A stretch of 64,000 nucleotides of DNA from Schumannella luteola (lineage in GTDB: Bacteria > Actinomycetota > Actinomycetes > Actinomycetales > Microbacteriaceae). The number at the start of each line of letters is the position of its first letter. Position 1 is the stretch's first letter. The notes under the pieces were generated by a model. It was not told the origin of the DNA. It saw only the letters and a program-made list of their open reading frames with translations, and ran no database searches. The stretch lies in the NCBI RefSeq assembly GCF_013408685.1, contig NZ_JACBZY010000001.1:1488001-1552000 (forward strand), read 5' to 3'. Below are positions 16,642 to 25,893 of the stretch, one piece after another. Position numbers and translations under genes: made by a program.

Positions 16642-16893
16642 TCAGCGCCCGAAGGTGCGCCAGGCGCCGAGCGTCACGCCGCGCCGCGGGGCGCGCTGGC
16701 TGCGGCGCCAGGCGCCGGGTCGGGCCTCGGCCGCGTCCAGCTGCTCGCGGTTCTCCGACGCGAGGGCGTCGAGCGAGGTCGTGAGCACCGCGACGACCGC
16801 CGCGAGCTCCTCGTCGCTCGGCGAGCCGGCGATGATGCGGATGTCGGCGGCGCCGGCCTGCGCCGGGTCGCTCGCTGCGTGACGGCCGCTCAC
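16642..16893 (-). CDS. accE: Acyl-CoA carboxylase epsilon subunit
   Basis: A small (83 aa) AccE-type subunit that stabilises the alpha-beta carboxylase complex in actinobacteria. Visible features are the N-terminal strand [20 protein letters not shown], close to the AccE consensus, and an Arg/Trp-rich C-terminus ([14 protein letters not shown]). The GTG start at 16893 overlaps the beta-subunit stop by 4 bp (GTGA), so expression is coupled. Open frame further upstream belongs to the shadow of the beta gene. The assignment rests on size, motif and position. Two 6-bp arms (16616-16621 and 16627-16632) downstream may form a weak terminator. Confidence 0.85.
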   Translation of the reverse strand: MSGRHAASDPAQAGAADIRIIAGSPSDEELAAVVAVLTTSLDALASENREQLDAAEARPGAWRRSQRAPRRGVTLGAWRTFGR

Positions 16894-18488
16894 AGCGGGA
16901 TGTTCCCGTGCTTCTTCGGGGGCAGCTCGGCGCGCTTGCCCCGCAGCGCCCGCAGCGCCTTGATGATCGCCACGCGCGTCGCGGCCGGCTCGATCACGCC
17001 GTCCAGCTCGCCGCGCTCCGCCGCGAGGAACGGCGAGGCGACGTTGTAGGTGTACTCGTTCGCGAGGCGCGTGCGCACCGCGTTGACATCCTCTCCGCGC
17101 TCCTCGGCGGCCTTGATCTCGCCGCGGTAGAGGATGTTGACCGCGCCCTGACCGCCCATGACGGCGATCTCGGCGGTCGGCCAGGCGAAGTTGATGTCGG
17201 CGCCGAGCTGCTTCGAGCCCATGACGATGTACGCGCCGCCGTAGGCCTTGCGGGTGATGACCGTCACGAGCGGCACGGTCGCCTCGGCGTAGGCGTAGAG
17301 CAGCTTCGCTCCACGGCGGATGACGCCCGTCCACTCCTGGTCGGTGCCCGGGAGGTAGCCCGGCACATCCACCAGCGTCAGCACCGGGATGCCGAAGGCG
17401 TCGCAGAAGCGCACGAAGCGGGCCGCCTTCTCGCCGGCCTCGATGTTCAGCGTGCCGGCCATCTGGTTCGGCTGGTTGGCGATGATGCCGACACTGCGGC
17501 CCTCGATGCGGGCGAAGCCGATGAGGATGTTCGGGGCGAACAGCGGCTGCACCTCGAGGAAGTCGCTGTTGTCGACGAGCTGCTCGATGATCGTGTGCAC
17601 GTCATAGGGCTGGTTCGGCGAGTCGGGGATGATCGTGTTGAGGCTCTTGTCGGCGTCGGTGACCTCGAGCTCGACCTCGTTCTCGTAGACGACCGACTCC
17701 GACATGTTGTTGTCGGGCAGGAAGCTGATGAGGCTCCGCGCGTAGTCGAGCGCGTCGTCCTCATCGTCGGCGAGGTAGTGAGCGACGCCCGAGCGGGTGT
17801 TGTGCGTGAGCGCGCCGCCGAGGTCCTCCATCGCGACGTCTTCGCCGGTGACGGTCTTGATCACGTCGGGGCCGGTGACGAACATCTGGCTGGTCTTGTC
17901 GACCATGATCACGAAGTCGGTCAGCGCGGGGGAGTACACGGCGCCGCCGGCGGCCGGCCCCATGATGATCGAGATCTGCGGGATGACGCCCGAGGCCTTC
18001 GTGTTGAGGCGGAAGATCTCGCCGTACTTGCCGAGGGCGACGACGCCCTCCTGGATGCGGGCGCCGCCCGAGTCGAGCATGCCGATGATCGGCACGCCGG
18101 TCTTGAGCGCGAGCTCCATGACCTTGATGATCTTCTCGCCGGCGACCTCGCCGAGCGAGCCGCCGAAGATCGTGAAGTCCTGGGCGTAGATCGCGACCTG
18201 GCGGCCGTGGATCGTGCCGGTTCCGGTGACGACGGCGTCGCCGTAGGGGCGGTTGCGCTCCATGCCGAAGGCGTGGGTGCGGTGGCGCACGAACTCGTCG
18301 AGCTCGACGAAGCTGCCCTGGTCGAGCAGCTGCTCGATGCGCTCGCGGGCGGTCTTCTTGCCCTTGGCGTGCTGCTTGGCGATCGCGGCCTCACCGCTGG
18401 CGGTGACGGCCTCGTGGTACCGCGCCTTGAGGTCGGCGAGCTTGCCGGCGGTGGTGTACGGATCGGGCGTCGATGCTGCGTCGGTCAC
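16890..18488 (-). CDS. accD: Acyl-CoA carboxylase beta subunit (carboxyltransferase)
   Basis: Transfers CO2 from carboxybiotin to acetyl- or propionyl-CoA. The 532-aa protein has the N-terminal domain ([36 protein letters not shown]), the oxyanion-hole [28 protein letters not shown], and the C-terminal domain with [28 protein letters not shown] and [15 protein letters not shown]. Length is typical of AccD5/PccB. The start is GTG, 7 nt after a TAGGCT box. The epsilon subunit follows with an overlap. Birth of the holoenzyme needs the alpha subunit at 9108 and the biotin ligase at 19555. Acyl-CoA preference cannot be read from the sequence by eye. Confidence 0.94.
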   Translation of the reverse strand: MTDAASTPDPYTTAGKLADLKARYHEAVTASGEAAIAKQHAKGKKTARERIEQLLDQGSFVELDEFVRHRTHAFGMERNRPYGDAVVTGTGTIHGRQVAIYAQDFTIFGGSLGEVAGEKIIKVMELALKTGVPIIGMLDSGGARIQEGVVALGKYGEIFRLNTKASGVIPQISIIMGPAAGGAVYSPALTDFVIMVDKTSQMFVTGPDVIKTVTGEDVAMEDLGGALTHNTRSGVAHYLADDEDDALDYARSLISFLPDNNMSESVVYENEVELEVTDADKSLNTIIPDSPNQPYDVHTIIEQLVDNSDFLEVQPLFAPNILIGFARIEGRSVGIIANQPNQMAGTLNIEAGEKAARFVRFCDAFGIPVLTLVDVPGYLPGTDQEWTGVIRRGAKLLYAYAEATVPLVTVITRKAYGGAYIVMGSKQLGADINFAWPTAEIAVMGGQGAVNILYRGEIKAAEERGEDVNAVRTRLANEYTYNVASPFLAAERGELDGVIEPAATRVAIIKALRALRGKRAELPPKKHGNIPL

Positions 18489-18495
18489 GCCTGCC

Positions 18496-18501
18496 AGCCT
18501 A
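18496..18501 (-). promoter_or_regulatory. -10 box TAGGCT for the carboxylase beta-epsilon operon
   Basis: Minus-strand TAGGCT ends 7 nt before the GTG at 18488, consistent with leaderless transcription from a GTG start. Confidence 0.6.
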
Positions 18502-18625
18502 GCGAGGCCTCCGGCGAGGGCTCTGGAGGACTCCCACAGCGGATCGCGGGCCTGATCGTGGGGAATCCACGAGGGTCGGCGGGGGCGCGTCGTGCAGCGG
18601 GGCGGCGGGTGCGCCGGATGCCGGG

Positions 18626-18656
18626 CGCGTCAGGGCCGCGTCAGGAGCGCGTCAGG
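18626..18656. repeat. Three 11-bp tandem repeats carrying the stop codon of the mannosyltransferase gene
   Basis: CGCGTCAGG occurs at 18626, 18637 and 18648, a period of 11. On the minus strand each copy contains TGA. The copy at 18652-18654 is the stop codon of the gene, and the later two fall in the other two frames. Confidence 0.9.
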
Positions 18657-19410
18657 TTCGGCGGCGGCGTCCGAGACGGCGGGCGAGGGCCCATCCGGTG
18701 ACCCGCAGCATCGCCTCGGCGACGATCGCTCCGCTCATCTTTGAGGTGCCGGCGATGCGGTCGCGGAAGGTGATGGGCACCTCGACGACCTCGATCCCGG
18801 CATCCAGCACGCGCAGGGCCATGTCGATCTGGAAGCAGTAGCCGCGCGAGTGCACGTCGTCGAGGTGGGCGGCGCGGATCGCCTCGAGGCGGTAGGCGCG
18901 GTAGCCGGCCGTGGCGTCGCGCACGGGGATGCCGAGGGCGAGGCGGGCGTAGGTGTTGCCGGCCCGGCTCAGCCAGCCGCGCCACGGCGCCCAGTCGACG
19001 ACGCGGCCGCCGGGAACCCAGCGCGAGCCGATCGCGAGGCCGGGGCCGCCGGGCTCGGCGACGGCGTCGAGCAGCGCGGCGAGGCTCTCGACCGGGTGCG
19101 AGCCGTCGGCATCCATCTCGACCACGACCGGGTAGCCGCGGCGGTCGGCCTCGGCGAAGCCGGCGAGGTAGGCGCGGCCGAGGCCGTCGCGGGAGGTGCG
19201 GTGCAGCACCGTGACGCGCGGATCGGCGGCGGCCATCCGGTCGGCGATGTCGCCGGTGCCGTCGGGGCTGTCGTCGTCGACGACGAGCAGGTCGACGTCG
19301 GGCACCGCCGCGAGCACGGCGCCGGCGACGCGCTCGAGGTTCTCGGCCTCGTCGTAGGTCGGCATCACCACGAGGGCGCGCGCGCCGGGCGCCGTCGCAG
19401 GGTCGTCCAT
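18652..19410 (-). CDS. Polyprenol monophosphomannose synthase-like glycosyltransferase (GT2)
   Basis: A 252-aa cytoplasmic-face GT-A enzyme of the Dpm1/Ppm1 type, which makes polyprenyl-phosphate-mannose from GDP-mannose. Motifs in order are VVMPTYDEAENLERVA, VDDDSPDGTGDIAD, the DxD-containing MDADGSHP near residue 100, GSRWVPGG, and the C-terminal RDRIAGTSKMSG. No membrane segment is obvious, as expected for the soluble catalytic module of M. tuberculosis Ppm1. The acyltransferase half (Lnt-like) of Ppm1 is absent. A TAGGCT box lies 10 nt upstream of the ATG. The stop codon is embedded in a three-copy 11-bp repeat. Confidence 0.88.
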   Translation of the reverse strand: MDDPATAPGARALVVMPTYDEAENLERVAGAVLAAVPDVDLLVVDDDSPDGTGDIADRMAAADPRVTVLHRTSRDGLGRAYLAGFAEADRRGYPVVVEMDADGSHPVESLAALLDAVAEPGGPGLAIGSRWVPGGRVVDWAPWRGWLSRAGNTYARLALGIPVRDATAGYRAYRLEAIRAAHLDDVHSRGYCFQIDMALRVLDAGIEVVEVPITFRDRIAGTSKMSGAIVAEAMLRVTGWALARRLGRRRRT

Positions 19411-19420
19411 GTCGCGGACG

Positions 19421-19426
19421 AGCCTA
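19421..19426 (-). promoter_or_regulatory. -10 box TAGGCT for the mannosyltransferase gene
   Basis: Minus-strand TAGGCT ends 10 nt before the ATG at 19410. The transcript would have at most a few untranslated bases. Confidence 0.5.
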
Positions 19427-19542
19427 GATCATGAGGATGTCGTGATCAGCCGCGGGCGGGACGGTCGCTGCCGGAGGCCGGCCGCCACCAGATGCTGAGC
19501 AGCGCTCCGGCGATGCGCCGCGGCGACGTCGGACCCGGCGGC

Positions 19543-19548
19543 TAGCCT
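19543..19548 (+). promoter_or_regulatory. -10 box TAGCCT for birA, leaderless
   Basis: TAGCCT ends 6 nt before the ATG at 19555. No Shine-Dalgarno sequence is present between them. Confidence 0.55.
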
Positions 19549-19554
19549 GACCGC

Positions 19555-20373
19555 ATGGATCTCCCGCGCAGCGCCCGCGTCGCCGGACGGCTGATCGTGC
19601 GGGAATCGAGCCCGTCGACGAACGCCGAGCTGGTGGCGCTGGCCGCGCGGGATGCCGGCCGCGAGCTGCCCGATGCGACCGCGCTGGTCACGCTCGAGCA
19701 GACCGCCGGCCGCGGACGCCTCGACCGCGTGTGGACCGCGACGCCCGGCACGAGCCTCGCGATCTCGGTGCTGCTGCGCACCGACGATCCGGTCGGCCGT
19801 CCCGTCGGACCGGAGCGGCTCAGCTGGCTGCCGATCGCCGCCGGCGTCGCGATGACAGAGACGATCGCCGAGCTGCTGCCGCACGCGACCGTGAGCCTCA
19901 AGTGGCCCAACGACGTGCTCATCGGCGAGAAGAAGGTGTGCGGCATCCTCACCGAGCTCGTGCCCGCCGCCGGCGCCGTCGTGATCGGCGCGGGCGTGAA
20001 CCTGACCATGAGCGCCGAGCAGCTGCCCGTGCCGACCGCGACCTCGCTCGTGCTCGAGGGCGCCGCCGCGACCTCGGGCGAGGCCGATGGCGACCTCGCC
20101 GACCGCGTGCTCGCCGACTACCTCGAGCGGCTGCGCTCGCACGTGACCGCGCTGCTCACCGCGCACGGCGACGCCGACCACAGCGGACTCCGCCAGCGCG
20201 CCCGCGAGCTGTGCGGCACCCTCGGCGGCGGCGTGCGCGTCGAGCTGCCCGGCGCCGACGCCCGGCACGGTACCGCCCGCGACCTCGACGAACTCGGCCG
20301 GCTCGTGGTCGCGACCGAGCACGGCGACCTCGTCGTCGCGGCCGGCGACGTCATCCACCTGCGGCACGGCTGA
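19555..20373 (+). CDS. birA: Biotin--[acetyl-CoA-carboxylase] ligase
   Basis: Attaches biotin to the carrier domain of the carboxylase alpha subunit via biotinyl-AMP. The 272-aa protein has RESSPSTNAEL at the N-terminus, the adenylate-binding EQTAGRGRLDRVWTA near residue 63, SLKWPNDVLIGEKKVCGIL near residue 117, VVIGAGVNL, and a small SH3-like C-terminal domain. It lacks the N-terminal winged-helix repressor domain of E. coli BirA, so it should be an enzyme only (group I). It is divergent from the mannosyltransferase gene and 17 bp upstream of the PH-domain gene. The nearby carboxylase genes fit its role. Confidence 0.93.
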   Translation: MDLPRSARVAGRLIVRESSPSTNAELVALAARDAGRELPDATALVTLEQTAGRGRLDRVWTATPGTSLAISVLLRTDDPVGRPVGPERLSWLPIAAGVAMTETIAELLPHATVSLKWPNDVLIGEKKVCGILTELVPAAGAVVIGAGVNLTMSAEQLPVPTATSLVLEGAAATSGEADGDLADRVLADYLERLRSHVTALLTAHGDADHSGLRQRARELCGTLGGGVRVELPGADARHGTARDLDELGRLVVATEHGDLVVAAGDVIHLRHG

Positions 20374-20390
20374 GGGATGCGGCGACGCCC

Positions 20391-20984
20391 GTGACCGAAC
20401 CGGCCCCCGACACCGCGGCGAACCGCACCCCCGAGATCGTCGTCGCGCGCCTGCGCCCGAGCGCCCGCCGACTGCTCTGGTCGGCGCTGCTGCTCATCGT
20501 GCTCGCCGGCGCGGCCGCGTACGCGCCCTCGCTGCTGCCGGAGCCGTGGATGCGGATCGCCGCCCTCGCGCTGGCCGGTGTGCTCGTCATCGTCGGCGTG
20601 CTGGTGCCGCTGCTGCGCTGGCTCTCGCGCAGCTACACGATCACGACCCGGCGCATCGTCATCCGCTCCGGCTTCCTCGTGCGCACCCGGCAGGAGCTGC
20701 TGCACAGCCGCGGCTACGACGTGACGATGCGCCGCTCGGGCGGGCAGCTGCTCGGCAGCTCGGGCGACATCCTCGTCAACACCGGGCTGGATGCGCCGGT
20801 GCGGCTGCGCGACGTCCCGCACGCCGCGCTCGTGCAGGAGGCGCTGCAGGACCTGATGGAGCGCAGCCTCAATCCGGTCGCGGCGCGGAGGCAGCAGGAG
20901 CGCTCGCTGCGGCAGAGCGGCGAACTCGGCCGACGCGGCGACGAGCCGGACTGGCATCCGGGGAACTGGCCGCAGCAGGACTGA
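20391..20984 (+). CDS. PH-domain (bPH2/DUF304-type) membrane protein
   Basis: A 197-aa protein with two membrane helices (LLWSALLLIVLAGAAAYAP and MRIAALALAGVLVIVGVLVP) followed by a small beta-rich domain (SYTITTRRIVIRSGFLVRTR) typical of bacterial PH/DUF304 proteins. Function is unknown. M. tuberculosis Rv3278c, beside birA, is the positional counterpart. GTG at 20391 is the best in-frame start. The C-terminal tail is charged and overlaps, tail to tail, 116 bp of the GtrA gene on the other strand. Confidence 0.82.
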   Translation: MTEPAPDTAANRTPEIVVARLRPSARRLLWSALLLIVLAGAAAYAPSLLPEPWMRIAALALAGVLVIVGVLVPLLRWLSRSYTITTRRIVIRSGFLVRTRQELLHSRGYDVTMRRSGGQLLGSSGDILVNTGLDAPVRLRDVPHAALVQEALQDLMERSLNPVAARRQQERSLRQSGELGRRGDEPDWHPGNWPQQD

Positions 20985-21465
20985 GCGGCGCGGCGATCGC
21001 AGCATCGGCGTCGTGCATCGCATCCTCGGCCGCCTCGACCGGGGTGTGCGGCGCGAACACCCACACGCGGTACAGCCAGAAGCGGAACACGGTGCCGAGG
21101 GCGAGGCCGACGACGTTGCCGGCGATGTTGTCGGCGACGACGTTGTCGAAGCCGAGCGCGTAGCGCGAGATCCAGAGGCAGCCGAGGCCGATCAGCAGAC
21201 CGCCGACGCTGACGACGCCGAACTGCAGGCCCTCGCGCCAGATGCGCGGGCCGCGGTGCTCGCGGAACGTCCAGAAGCGGTTGCCGATCCAGTTCGCCAC
21301 GATCGCGACGGTGGTCGAGATCGTCTTCGCGATCAGCGGGCCCTCGTGCAGGTTCGCGGGGTGCAGCACGGTCGCGCTGAGCAGGTTGAACAGGCCGACG
21401 TCGATGACGAAGCCCACGCCGCCGACGACGCCGAAGCGCAGCAGCTGCGAGATCAGGCGGCGCAT
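20869..21465 (-). CDS. GtrA-like flippase family membrane protein
   Basis: A 198-aa protein with four hydrophobic segments. It has the GtrA hallmarks RFGVVGGVGFVIDVGLFNLL at the N-terminus, ISTTVAIVANWIGNRFWTFREH, and the fourth helix ending in FRFWLYRVWVF. Family members help flip polyprenyl-phosphate sugars. After about residue 147 a 50-residue Ala/Ser/Pro-rich tail follows, encoded inside the opposite-strand PH-domain gene. The ATG at 21465 has a strong Shine-Dalgarno sequence (GGAAGAGGAG) and a TAGACT -10 box. The mannosyltransferase at 18652 could supply the lipid-linked sugar (inference). Confidence 0.87.
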   Translation of the reverse strand: MRRLISQLLRFGVVGGVGFVIDVGLFNLLSATVLHPANLHEGPLIAKTISTTVAIVANWIGNRFWTFREHRGPRIWREGLQFGVVSVGGLLIGLGCLWISRYALGFDNVVADNIAGNVVGLALGTVFRFWLYRVWVFAPHTPVEAAEDAMHDADAAIAAPLSPAAASSPDASPARRRVGRVRRSAAASAPAASAPRPD

Positions 21466-21486
21466 CCGGCTCCTCTTCCTCGCGGC

Positions 21487-21510
21487 TAGGCTCGACGTCG
21501 CGGCAGTCTA
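21487..21510. promoter_or_regulatory. Divergent -10 boxes for purK and the GtrA gene
   Basis: TAGGCT on the plus strand (21487-21492) can serve purK with a ~70-nt leader ending in GGGAGG (21560-21565). TAGACT on the minus strand (21505-21510) can serve gtrA with a ~33-nt leader. The two promoters overlap head to head, so they may interfere. Confidence 0.45.
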
Positions 21511-21571
21511 ACCGCCGCATCCACCGCCCCGGTGTGCTCCGGCGGCGCCCTGAGAGCCCGGGAGGCTGTTC

Positions 21572-22699
21572 GTGCGAGTCGGTGTCATCGGCGGAGGTCA
21601 GCTGGCGCGGATGATGGTGCCCCCGGCGATCGGGCTGGGCGTCGACATCCGGGTGCTCGCCGAGCAGGAGGGCATGTCGGCCCGCATCGCCGCGACCGCG
21701 GTCGGCGACTACACGGACGCGGATGCGGTGCTCGCCTTCGCCCGCGACGTCGACGTGATCACCTTCGACCACGAGCACGTGCCGCAGGACGTGCTGAAGC
21801 AGCTCCTCGACGCCGGCGTGCAGGTGCACCCCGGCCCGCACGCGCTCGCCGTCGCGCAGGACAAGATCGTCATGCGCGAGCGGCTCACCGCCCTCGGCGC
21901 GCCCGTTCCCAGCTGGGGCGTCGTGCGCGACCGCGCCGAGCTGGCCGACTTCCTCGAGGCGCACGGCGGCGCCGCCGTCGTGAAGACGCCGCGCGGCGGC
22001 TACGACGGCAAGGGCGTGCGCGTCGTGCGCAGCGCCGACGCCGCCGACGACTGGTTCGCCGTGCTCGATGAGGCCGGCTCCGGCGACGGGCTGCTCGCCG
22101 AGGAGCTCGTCGACTTCACCCGCGAGCTCGCGCAGTCGGTCGCGCGCCGCCCCTCGGGCGACGCCGTCGCCTGGGCGCTCGTCGAGACCGTGCAGAGAGA
22201 CGGCGTCTGCGCCGAGGTCACCGCGCCCGCGCAGGACGCGGGCACCCTCGTCGCCGAGGCGCGCGCCCTCGCCTTCTCGATCGCCGAAGGCCTCGACGTG
22301 ACCGGCGTGCTCGCGGTCGAGCTGTTCGAGACCCGCGACGGGCGCCTGCTCGTCAACGAGCTCGCGATGCGCCCGCACAACACCGGCCACTGGTCGATCG
22401 ACGGCTGCGTCACCAGCCAGTTCGAGCAGCACCTGCGTGCCGTGCTCGACCTGCCGCTCGGCGCGACGGACGAGCTCGCGCCCGTCAGCGTCATGGTCAA
22501 CGTGCTCGGCGGGCCCTCCTCCGGCTCGATGCTCGACGTCTACCCGGCCGCGCTCGCCGCGCATCCCGACGTCAAGTTCCACTACTACGAGAAGGCGTCC
22601 CGCCCCGGCCGCAAGGTCGGCCACGTGACCACGACGGGTGGGGATGCGGGTGAGACTCTCGCCCGAGCGCGTGCCGCGGCGGAGTTCTTCAGCAGCTGA
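21572..22699 (+). CDS. purK: N5-carboxyaminoimidazole ribonucleotide synthase
   Basis: Converts AIR, ATP and bicarbonate to N5-CAIR in purine synthesis. The 375-aa ATP-grasp protein begins [13 protein letters not shown], the family signature, then [13 protein letters not shown], and the ATP-binding [17 protein letters not shown] near residue 140. [18 protein letters not shown] and the catalytic [20 protein letters not shown] follow. GTG at 21572 lies 6 nt after GGGAGG, a strong Shine-Dalgarno sequence. purE follows after 17 bp, and the two act in consecutive steps. Confidence 0.96.
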   Translation: MRVGVIGGGQLARMMVPPAIGLGVDIRVLAEQEGMSARIAATAVGDYTDADAVLAFARDVDVITFDHEHVPQDVLKQLLDAGVQVHPGPHALAVAQDKIVMRERLTALGAPVPSWGVVRDRAELADFLEAHGGAAVVKTPRGGYDGKGVRVVRSADAADDWFAVLDEAGSGDGLLAEELVDFTRELAQSVARRPSGDAVAWALVETVQRDGVCAEVTAPAQDAGTLVAEARALAFSIAEGLDVTGVLAVELFETRDGRLLVNELAMRPHNTGHWSIDGCVTSQFEQHLRAVLDLPLGATDELAPVSVMVNVLGGPSSGSMLDVYPAALAAHPDVKFHYYEKASRPGRKVGHVTTTGGDAGETLARARAAAEFFSS

Positions 22700-22703
22700 C
22701 TCC

Positions 22704-22709
22704 TACGAT
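22704..22709 (+). promoter_or_regulatory. -10 box TACGAT for purE, decides the start codon
   Basis: TACGAT ends 7 nt before a GTG at 22717. The ATG at 22708 overlaps this box and has no Shine-Dalgarno sequence, so a leaderless transcript starting at the GTG is more likely. Confidence 0.45.
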
Positions 22710-22716
22710 GGCTCCC

Positions 22717-23232
22717 GTGCCATCCACCCCCCTCGTCTCCGTCGTCATGGGATCGGACTCCGACTGGTCCGTGATGCAGGACGCCGCCGCCTCCCTCGGC
22801 GAGTTCGGCATCGCCCACGAGGTCGAGGTCGTCTCGGCGCACCGCACGCCCCGCCGGCTCATGGAGTTCGGCTCGGAGGCCGCCGGCCGCGGCATCCGCA
22901 CGATCATCGCCGGCGCCGGCGGCGCCGCCCACCTGCCCGGCATGATCGCCTCGGTCACCACGCTGCCCGTGATCGGCGTGCCCGTTCCGCTCGCCCGCCT
23001 CGACGGACTCGACTCGCTGCTGTCGATCGTGCAGATGCCCGCCGGCATCCCCGTCGCCACCGTCTCGATCGGCGGAGCCCGCAACGCCGGCCTGCTGGCC
23101 GCGCGCATCCTCGGAGCGACCGACCCGACGCTCGCCGCACGCCTCGCCGACTACGCCGCCTCACTCGAGGAGATGGTCGCCGAGAAGAACGCGCGACTGC
23201 AGGCGAGCCTGACCGACCGTTCGGACTCGTGA
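22717..23232 (+). CDS. purE: N5-carboxyaminoimidazole ribonucleotide mutase
   Basis: Converts N5-CAIR from PurK to CAIR. The class I PurE signature is present: [32 protein letters not shown] with the catalytic His, and [27 protein letters not shown]. The protein is 171 aa from GTG 22717, or 174 aa from ATG 22708. I prefer the GTG because of the -10 box spacing. Its stop overlaps the GTG start of the LCP gene by 4 bp, so purK, purE and the LCP gene may be one transcriptional unit. Confidence 0.95.
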   Translation: MPSTPLVSVVMGSDSDWSVMQDAAASLGEFGIAHEVEVVSAHRTPRRLMEFGSEAAGRGIRTIIAGAGGAAHLPGMIASVTTLPVIGVPVPLARLDGLDSLLSIVQMPAGIPVATVSIGGARNAGLLAARILGATDPTLAARLADYAASLEEMVAEKNARLQASLTDRSDS

Positions 23233-24581
23233 CCAGCGTCACCCCCGTCCGCTACCCGGATCTGCGATCCGAGTCGCTCATGACCCGTCGGGCCTGGTGG
23301 CTCGTCGTGCTCAACGTGCTCATCCCGGGCTCGGCGCAGGTGCTCGCCGGCAACCGACGGCTCGGCCGCTTCGCGCTCGGCGCCGACCTCGTGTTCTGGG
23401 CCGTCGGCGTCCTGCTCATCGCCGGCCTGCTGGTGGCCCGCAGCACCGTCGTCACGATCGTGACCAACCCGATCGTGCTCTGGATCATCGTCGTCGCGCT
23501 CGTCTTCTATGCGCTGCTGTGGGTGATCTGCACCCTCGACACCCTGCGGCTCGTGCGCTTCGTGCGGGTGCACCGCGTCGCCGGCACGATCGCCGCGCTG
23601 TTCTCGGTCGCCGCGCTCGTCATCACCGGCGGCGGCGCCCTCTACGGAGCCTGGAACGCGGGGATCACGGCCGGGGTGCTCGGCACCGTGTTCGGCGACG
23701 GCAACATCGCCGACCCGGTCGACGGCCGCTACAACATCCTGCTGCTCGGCGGCGACGCCGGTGCGGATCGCGTGGGCCTGCGCCCCGACAGCATCTCGCT
23801 CGTCAGCATCGACGCCAGCACCGGGCAGACCTCGATCATCGGCATCCCGCGCAACCTCGAGAAGGTGCCGTTCCCGGCGAAGTCGCCCATGGCGAAGCAG
23901 TTCCCCGACGGCTGGAGCTGCGCCGACTGCCTCATCAACGCGCTCTACACCTATGGCGAAGAGCACCCCGACCTCTACCCGAAGGCGAAGAGCGAAGGCT
24001 CCAGCCCCGGGATCGAGGCGACCAGCGACGGCGTCGAGGCGGTCACCGGCCTGAAGGTGCAGTACTACGCGATGATCGACATGAACGGCTTCTCGCAGCT
24101 GATCGACGCGCTCGGCGGCATCGACATCGACGTGAAGACGCGCCTGCCCATCGGCGGCGGACAGGACTCGCAGGGCCGCCCGACCGGGGTGAAGAAGTGG
24201 ATCGAGGTCGGTCAGCAGCACATGGACGGCAACACCGCGCTCTGGTACGCCCGCTCCCGTCACGCCGATGACGACTACCACCGCATGGCGCGCCAGCGCG
24301 AAGTGCAGACGGCGATGCTGAAGCAGTTCACGCCGGCCAACGTGCTCACCAAGTTCCAGGCGATCGCGACCGCGGGCGGCAACATCGTCGAGACCGACAT
24401 CCCGCAGCCGATGCTGGGCAAGTTCGTCGACCTGGCCGACCTGTCGCGCAAGCAGAAGATCACCGACCTCGAGCTCGTGCCGCCGCAGGTCGAGACCTGG
24501 GATCCCGACTACGACGCGATCCGCGAGATGGTCGCCGGCGTCACGAAGGTCGCGAGCGCCAGCCCGACGCCGAACGGCTAG
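23229..24581 (+). CDS. LytR-CpsA-Psr (LCP) family glycopolymer phosphotransferase
   Basis: A 450-aa membrane-anchored enzyme. LCP proteins transfer lipid-linked glycopolymers to peptidoglycan outside the cytoplasmic membrane. The N-terminal ~140 residues contain about four membrane helices ([20 protein letters not shown]..., [20 protein letters not shown]). The LCP domain then has [58 protein letters not shown] and [21 protein letters not shown], covering the conserved Arg and Asp residues. GTG at 23229 overlaps the purE stop. It is the last conserved gene before the large glycan locus, whose products it may attach (inference). Confidence 0.93.
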   Translation: MTSVTPVRYPDLRSESLMTRRAWWLVVLNVLIPGSAQVLAGNRRLGRFALGADLVFWAVGVLLIAGLLVARSTVVTIVTNPIVLWIIVVALVFYALLWVICTLDTLRLVRFVRVHRVAGTIAALFSVAALVITGGGALYGAWNAGITAGVLGTVFGDGNIADPVDGRYNILLLGGDAGADRVGLRPDSISLVSIDASTGQTSIIGIPRNLEKVPFPAKSPMAKQFPDGWSCADCLINALYTYGEEHPDLYPKAKSEGSSPGIEATSDGVEAVTGLKVQYYAMIDMNGFSQLIDALGGIDIDVKTRLPIGGGQDSQGRPTGVKKWIEVGQQHMDGNTALWYARSRHADDDYHRMARQREVQTAMLKQFTPANVLTKFQAIATAGGNIVETDIPQPMLGKFVDLADLSRKQKITDLELVPPQVETWDPDYDAIREMVAGVTKVASASPTPNG

Positions 24582-24587
24582 GCGCCC

Positions 24588-24631
24588 GACGGCTCAGCGC
24601 CGACCGGCTCGGCGCCGACCGGCTCGGCGCC
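24588..24631. repeat. Short tandem repeat after the LCP gene
   Basis: GACCGGCTCGGCGCC occurs at 24602-24616 and 24617-24631, preceded by a 14-bp variant at 24588-24601. It lies just after a TAG stop, between convergent genes. Confidence 0.9.
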
Positions 24632-24650
24632 CGCGCGCCGGAGCAGACGG

Positions 24651-24681
24651 CTGAGCCTCCGGCGGATCGCCGGCGGCTCAG
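24651..24681. terminator. Hairpin between convergent LCP and glycosyltransferase genes
   Basis: Arms 24651-24664 and 24668-24681 pair over 14 bp with one mismatch and loop GAT. The right arm includes the stop codon of the minus-strand gene. Confidence 0.6.
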
Positions 24682-25808
24682 ACGTCGGCGTGCAGCTGCC
24701 AGACCTTCTCGGCCGCATCCCGCCAGCTGTAGGCGCGCGAGCGGTCGGCGCCGGCGGTGCTGAGCCGCTGGGCGACCTCGGCGTCGAGCAGCACGTGCAG
24801 CACGCCCTCGCGCAGCCGCTCGGCGTAGGCGGCGTCGTCGGCGCTGCGCTCGACGAGGTGCGCGGCGTCGGCGGCGACCTCGGCCAGAGCAGGTGCATCC
24901 GAGCTGACCACGGGCGTGCCGAAGGCGAAGGCCTCGAGCGAGGCGAGCCCGAAGCCCTCCTCGCGGCTGGGGTTCACGAAGACGCGGGCGCGGCTGTAGG
25001 CGAGGGCGAGGTCGGCGTCGTCGAGCGCGCCGAGGGCGATCACGCGCTCGGCCGGGATGCCGGAGTCGGCGATCGCGCGCTCGAGCGTGTCGTCGCCCCA
25101 GCTCGGGTCGCCCACGATCACCAGCGGCACCTCGACGCCGGCCATCGCCGACAGCAGCGGACGCAGGGCCTTGCGCGGGTTGAGGCCGGCCAGGGTGAGC
25201 ACGAAGTGCTCGGGCAGCTCGAGGCGGGCGAGCCGCTCGTCGGCGTCCGACGGCACGAGCAGCCCCGGCGAGACGGCGCCGCCGATCACGCGCACCCGGT
25301 CGCCGAAGTCGGCGTGCTCTGCGAGCTCGGCCGCGACGGCGTGGGTCGGCACGACGACGGCGTCGGCGTAGCGCTCGGCCCGCTTGATCATGCCCTGGTG
25401 CCAGCTCGCCGAGCGGCCGGAGATGGTGTCGGGTGACGTCCACGGCAGCGCGTCGTGGATCGTGACGATGGTCTGGTCGCCGGTCAGCGCGCGATCGTGC
25501 TTGCGCAACGGGGCGAGCAGGCTCGGCGCGTGGATCATGCCGCCGTTCGGCGACACCGTGAAGCCGTGCTGCCAGACCGCGGCCATCTCGCGACGGGCGA
25601 GCACGCTCTTGAACAGCCCGGAGAGACCCGGCAGACGCCGTTCGAGCTCGCGGTAGTCGTCGTCGGACGAGGCCGACACGATCCCCTCGACGACGCAGTT
25701 GCTGGGCGCCGTGGCGATGAGCGCGCGCGTCAGATCCTCGGTGTAGCGAGCGAGGCCGCGCGTCGACGGGTCGAGGATGCCGTCGATCACGACGCGAAGG
25801 GTTGTCAT
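24678..25808 (-). CDS. Glycosyltransferase family 4 (GT-B)
   Basis: A 376-aa retaining GT-B enzyme. The N-terminal domain opens with RVVIDGILDPSTRGLARYTEDL, including the glycine-rich acceptor-side loop. The C-terminal donor domain has LTLAGLNPRKALRPLLSA, the DADLALAYSRARVFVNPSREEGFGLASLEAFAFGTPVV segment with the E-x7-E signature, and APALAEVAADAA. The family uses nucleotide sugars such as GDP-mannose or dTDP-rhamnose; the donor is not evident. ATG at 25808 has CGGAGAG just upstream and a TAGCCT -10 box at 25818-25823. It probably ends the left arm of the glycan locus. Confidence 0.88.
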   Translation of the reverse strand: MTTLRVVIDGILDPSTRGLARYTEDLTRALIATAPSNCVVEGIVSASSDDDYRELERRLPGLSGLFKSVLARREMAAVWQHGFTVSPNGGMIHAPSLLAPLRKHDRALTGDQTIVTIHDALPWTSPDTISGRSASWHQGMIKRAERYADAVVVPTHAVAAELAEHADFGDRVRVIGGAVSPGLLVPSDADERLARLELPEHFVLTLAGLNPRKALRPLLSAMAGVEVPLVIVGDPSWGDDTLERAIADSGIPAERVIALGALDDADLALAYSRARVFVNPSREEGFGLASLEAFAFGTPVVSSDAPALAEVAADAAHLVERSADDAAYAERLREGVLHVLLDAEVAQRLSTAGADRSRAYSWRDAAEKVWQLHADV

Positions 25809-25817
25809 GGCTCTCCG

Positions 25818-25823
25818 AGGCTA
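25818..25823 (-). promoter_or_regulatory. -10 box TAGCCT for the GT4 gene
   Basis: Minus-strand TAGCCT ends 9 nt before the ATG at 25808. The CGGAGAG between them could still act as a ribosome binding site in a very short leader. Confidence 0.45.
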
Positions 25824-25893
25824 GTCGACCGGTGCTGGACCGCCGCGCACGGCGTCATCCATCGGGAGATCGCGCTCACGACCCTGCCGCGAC

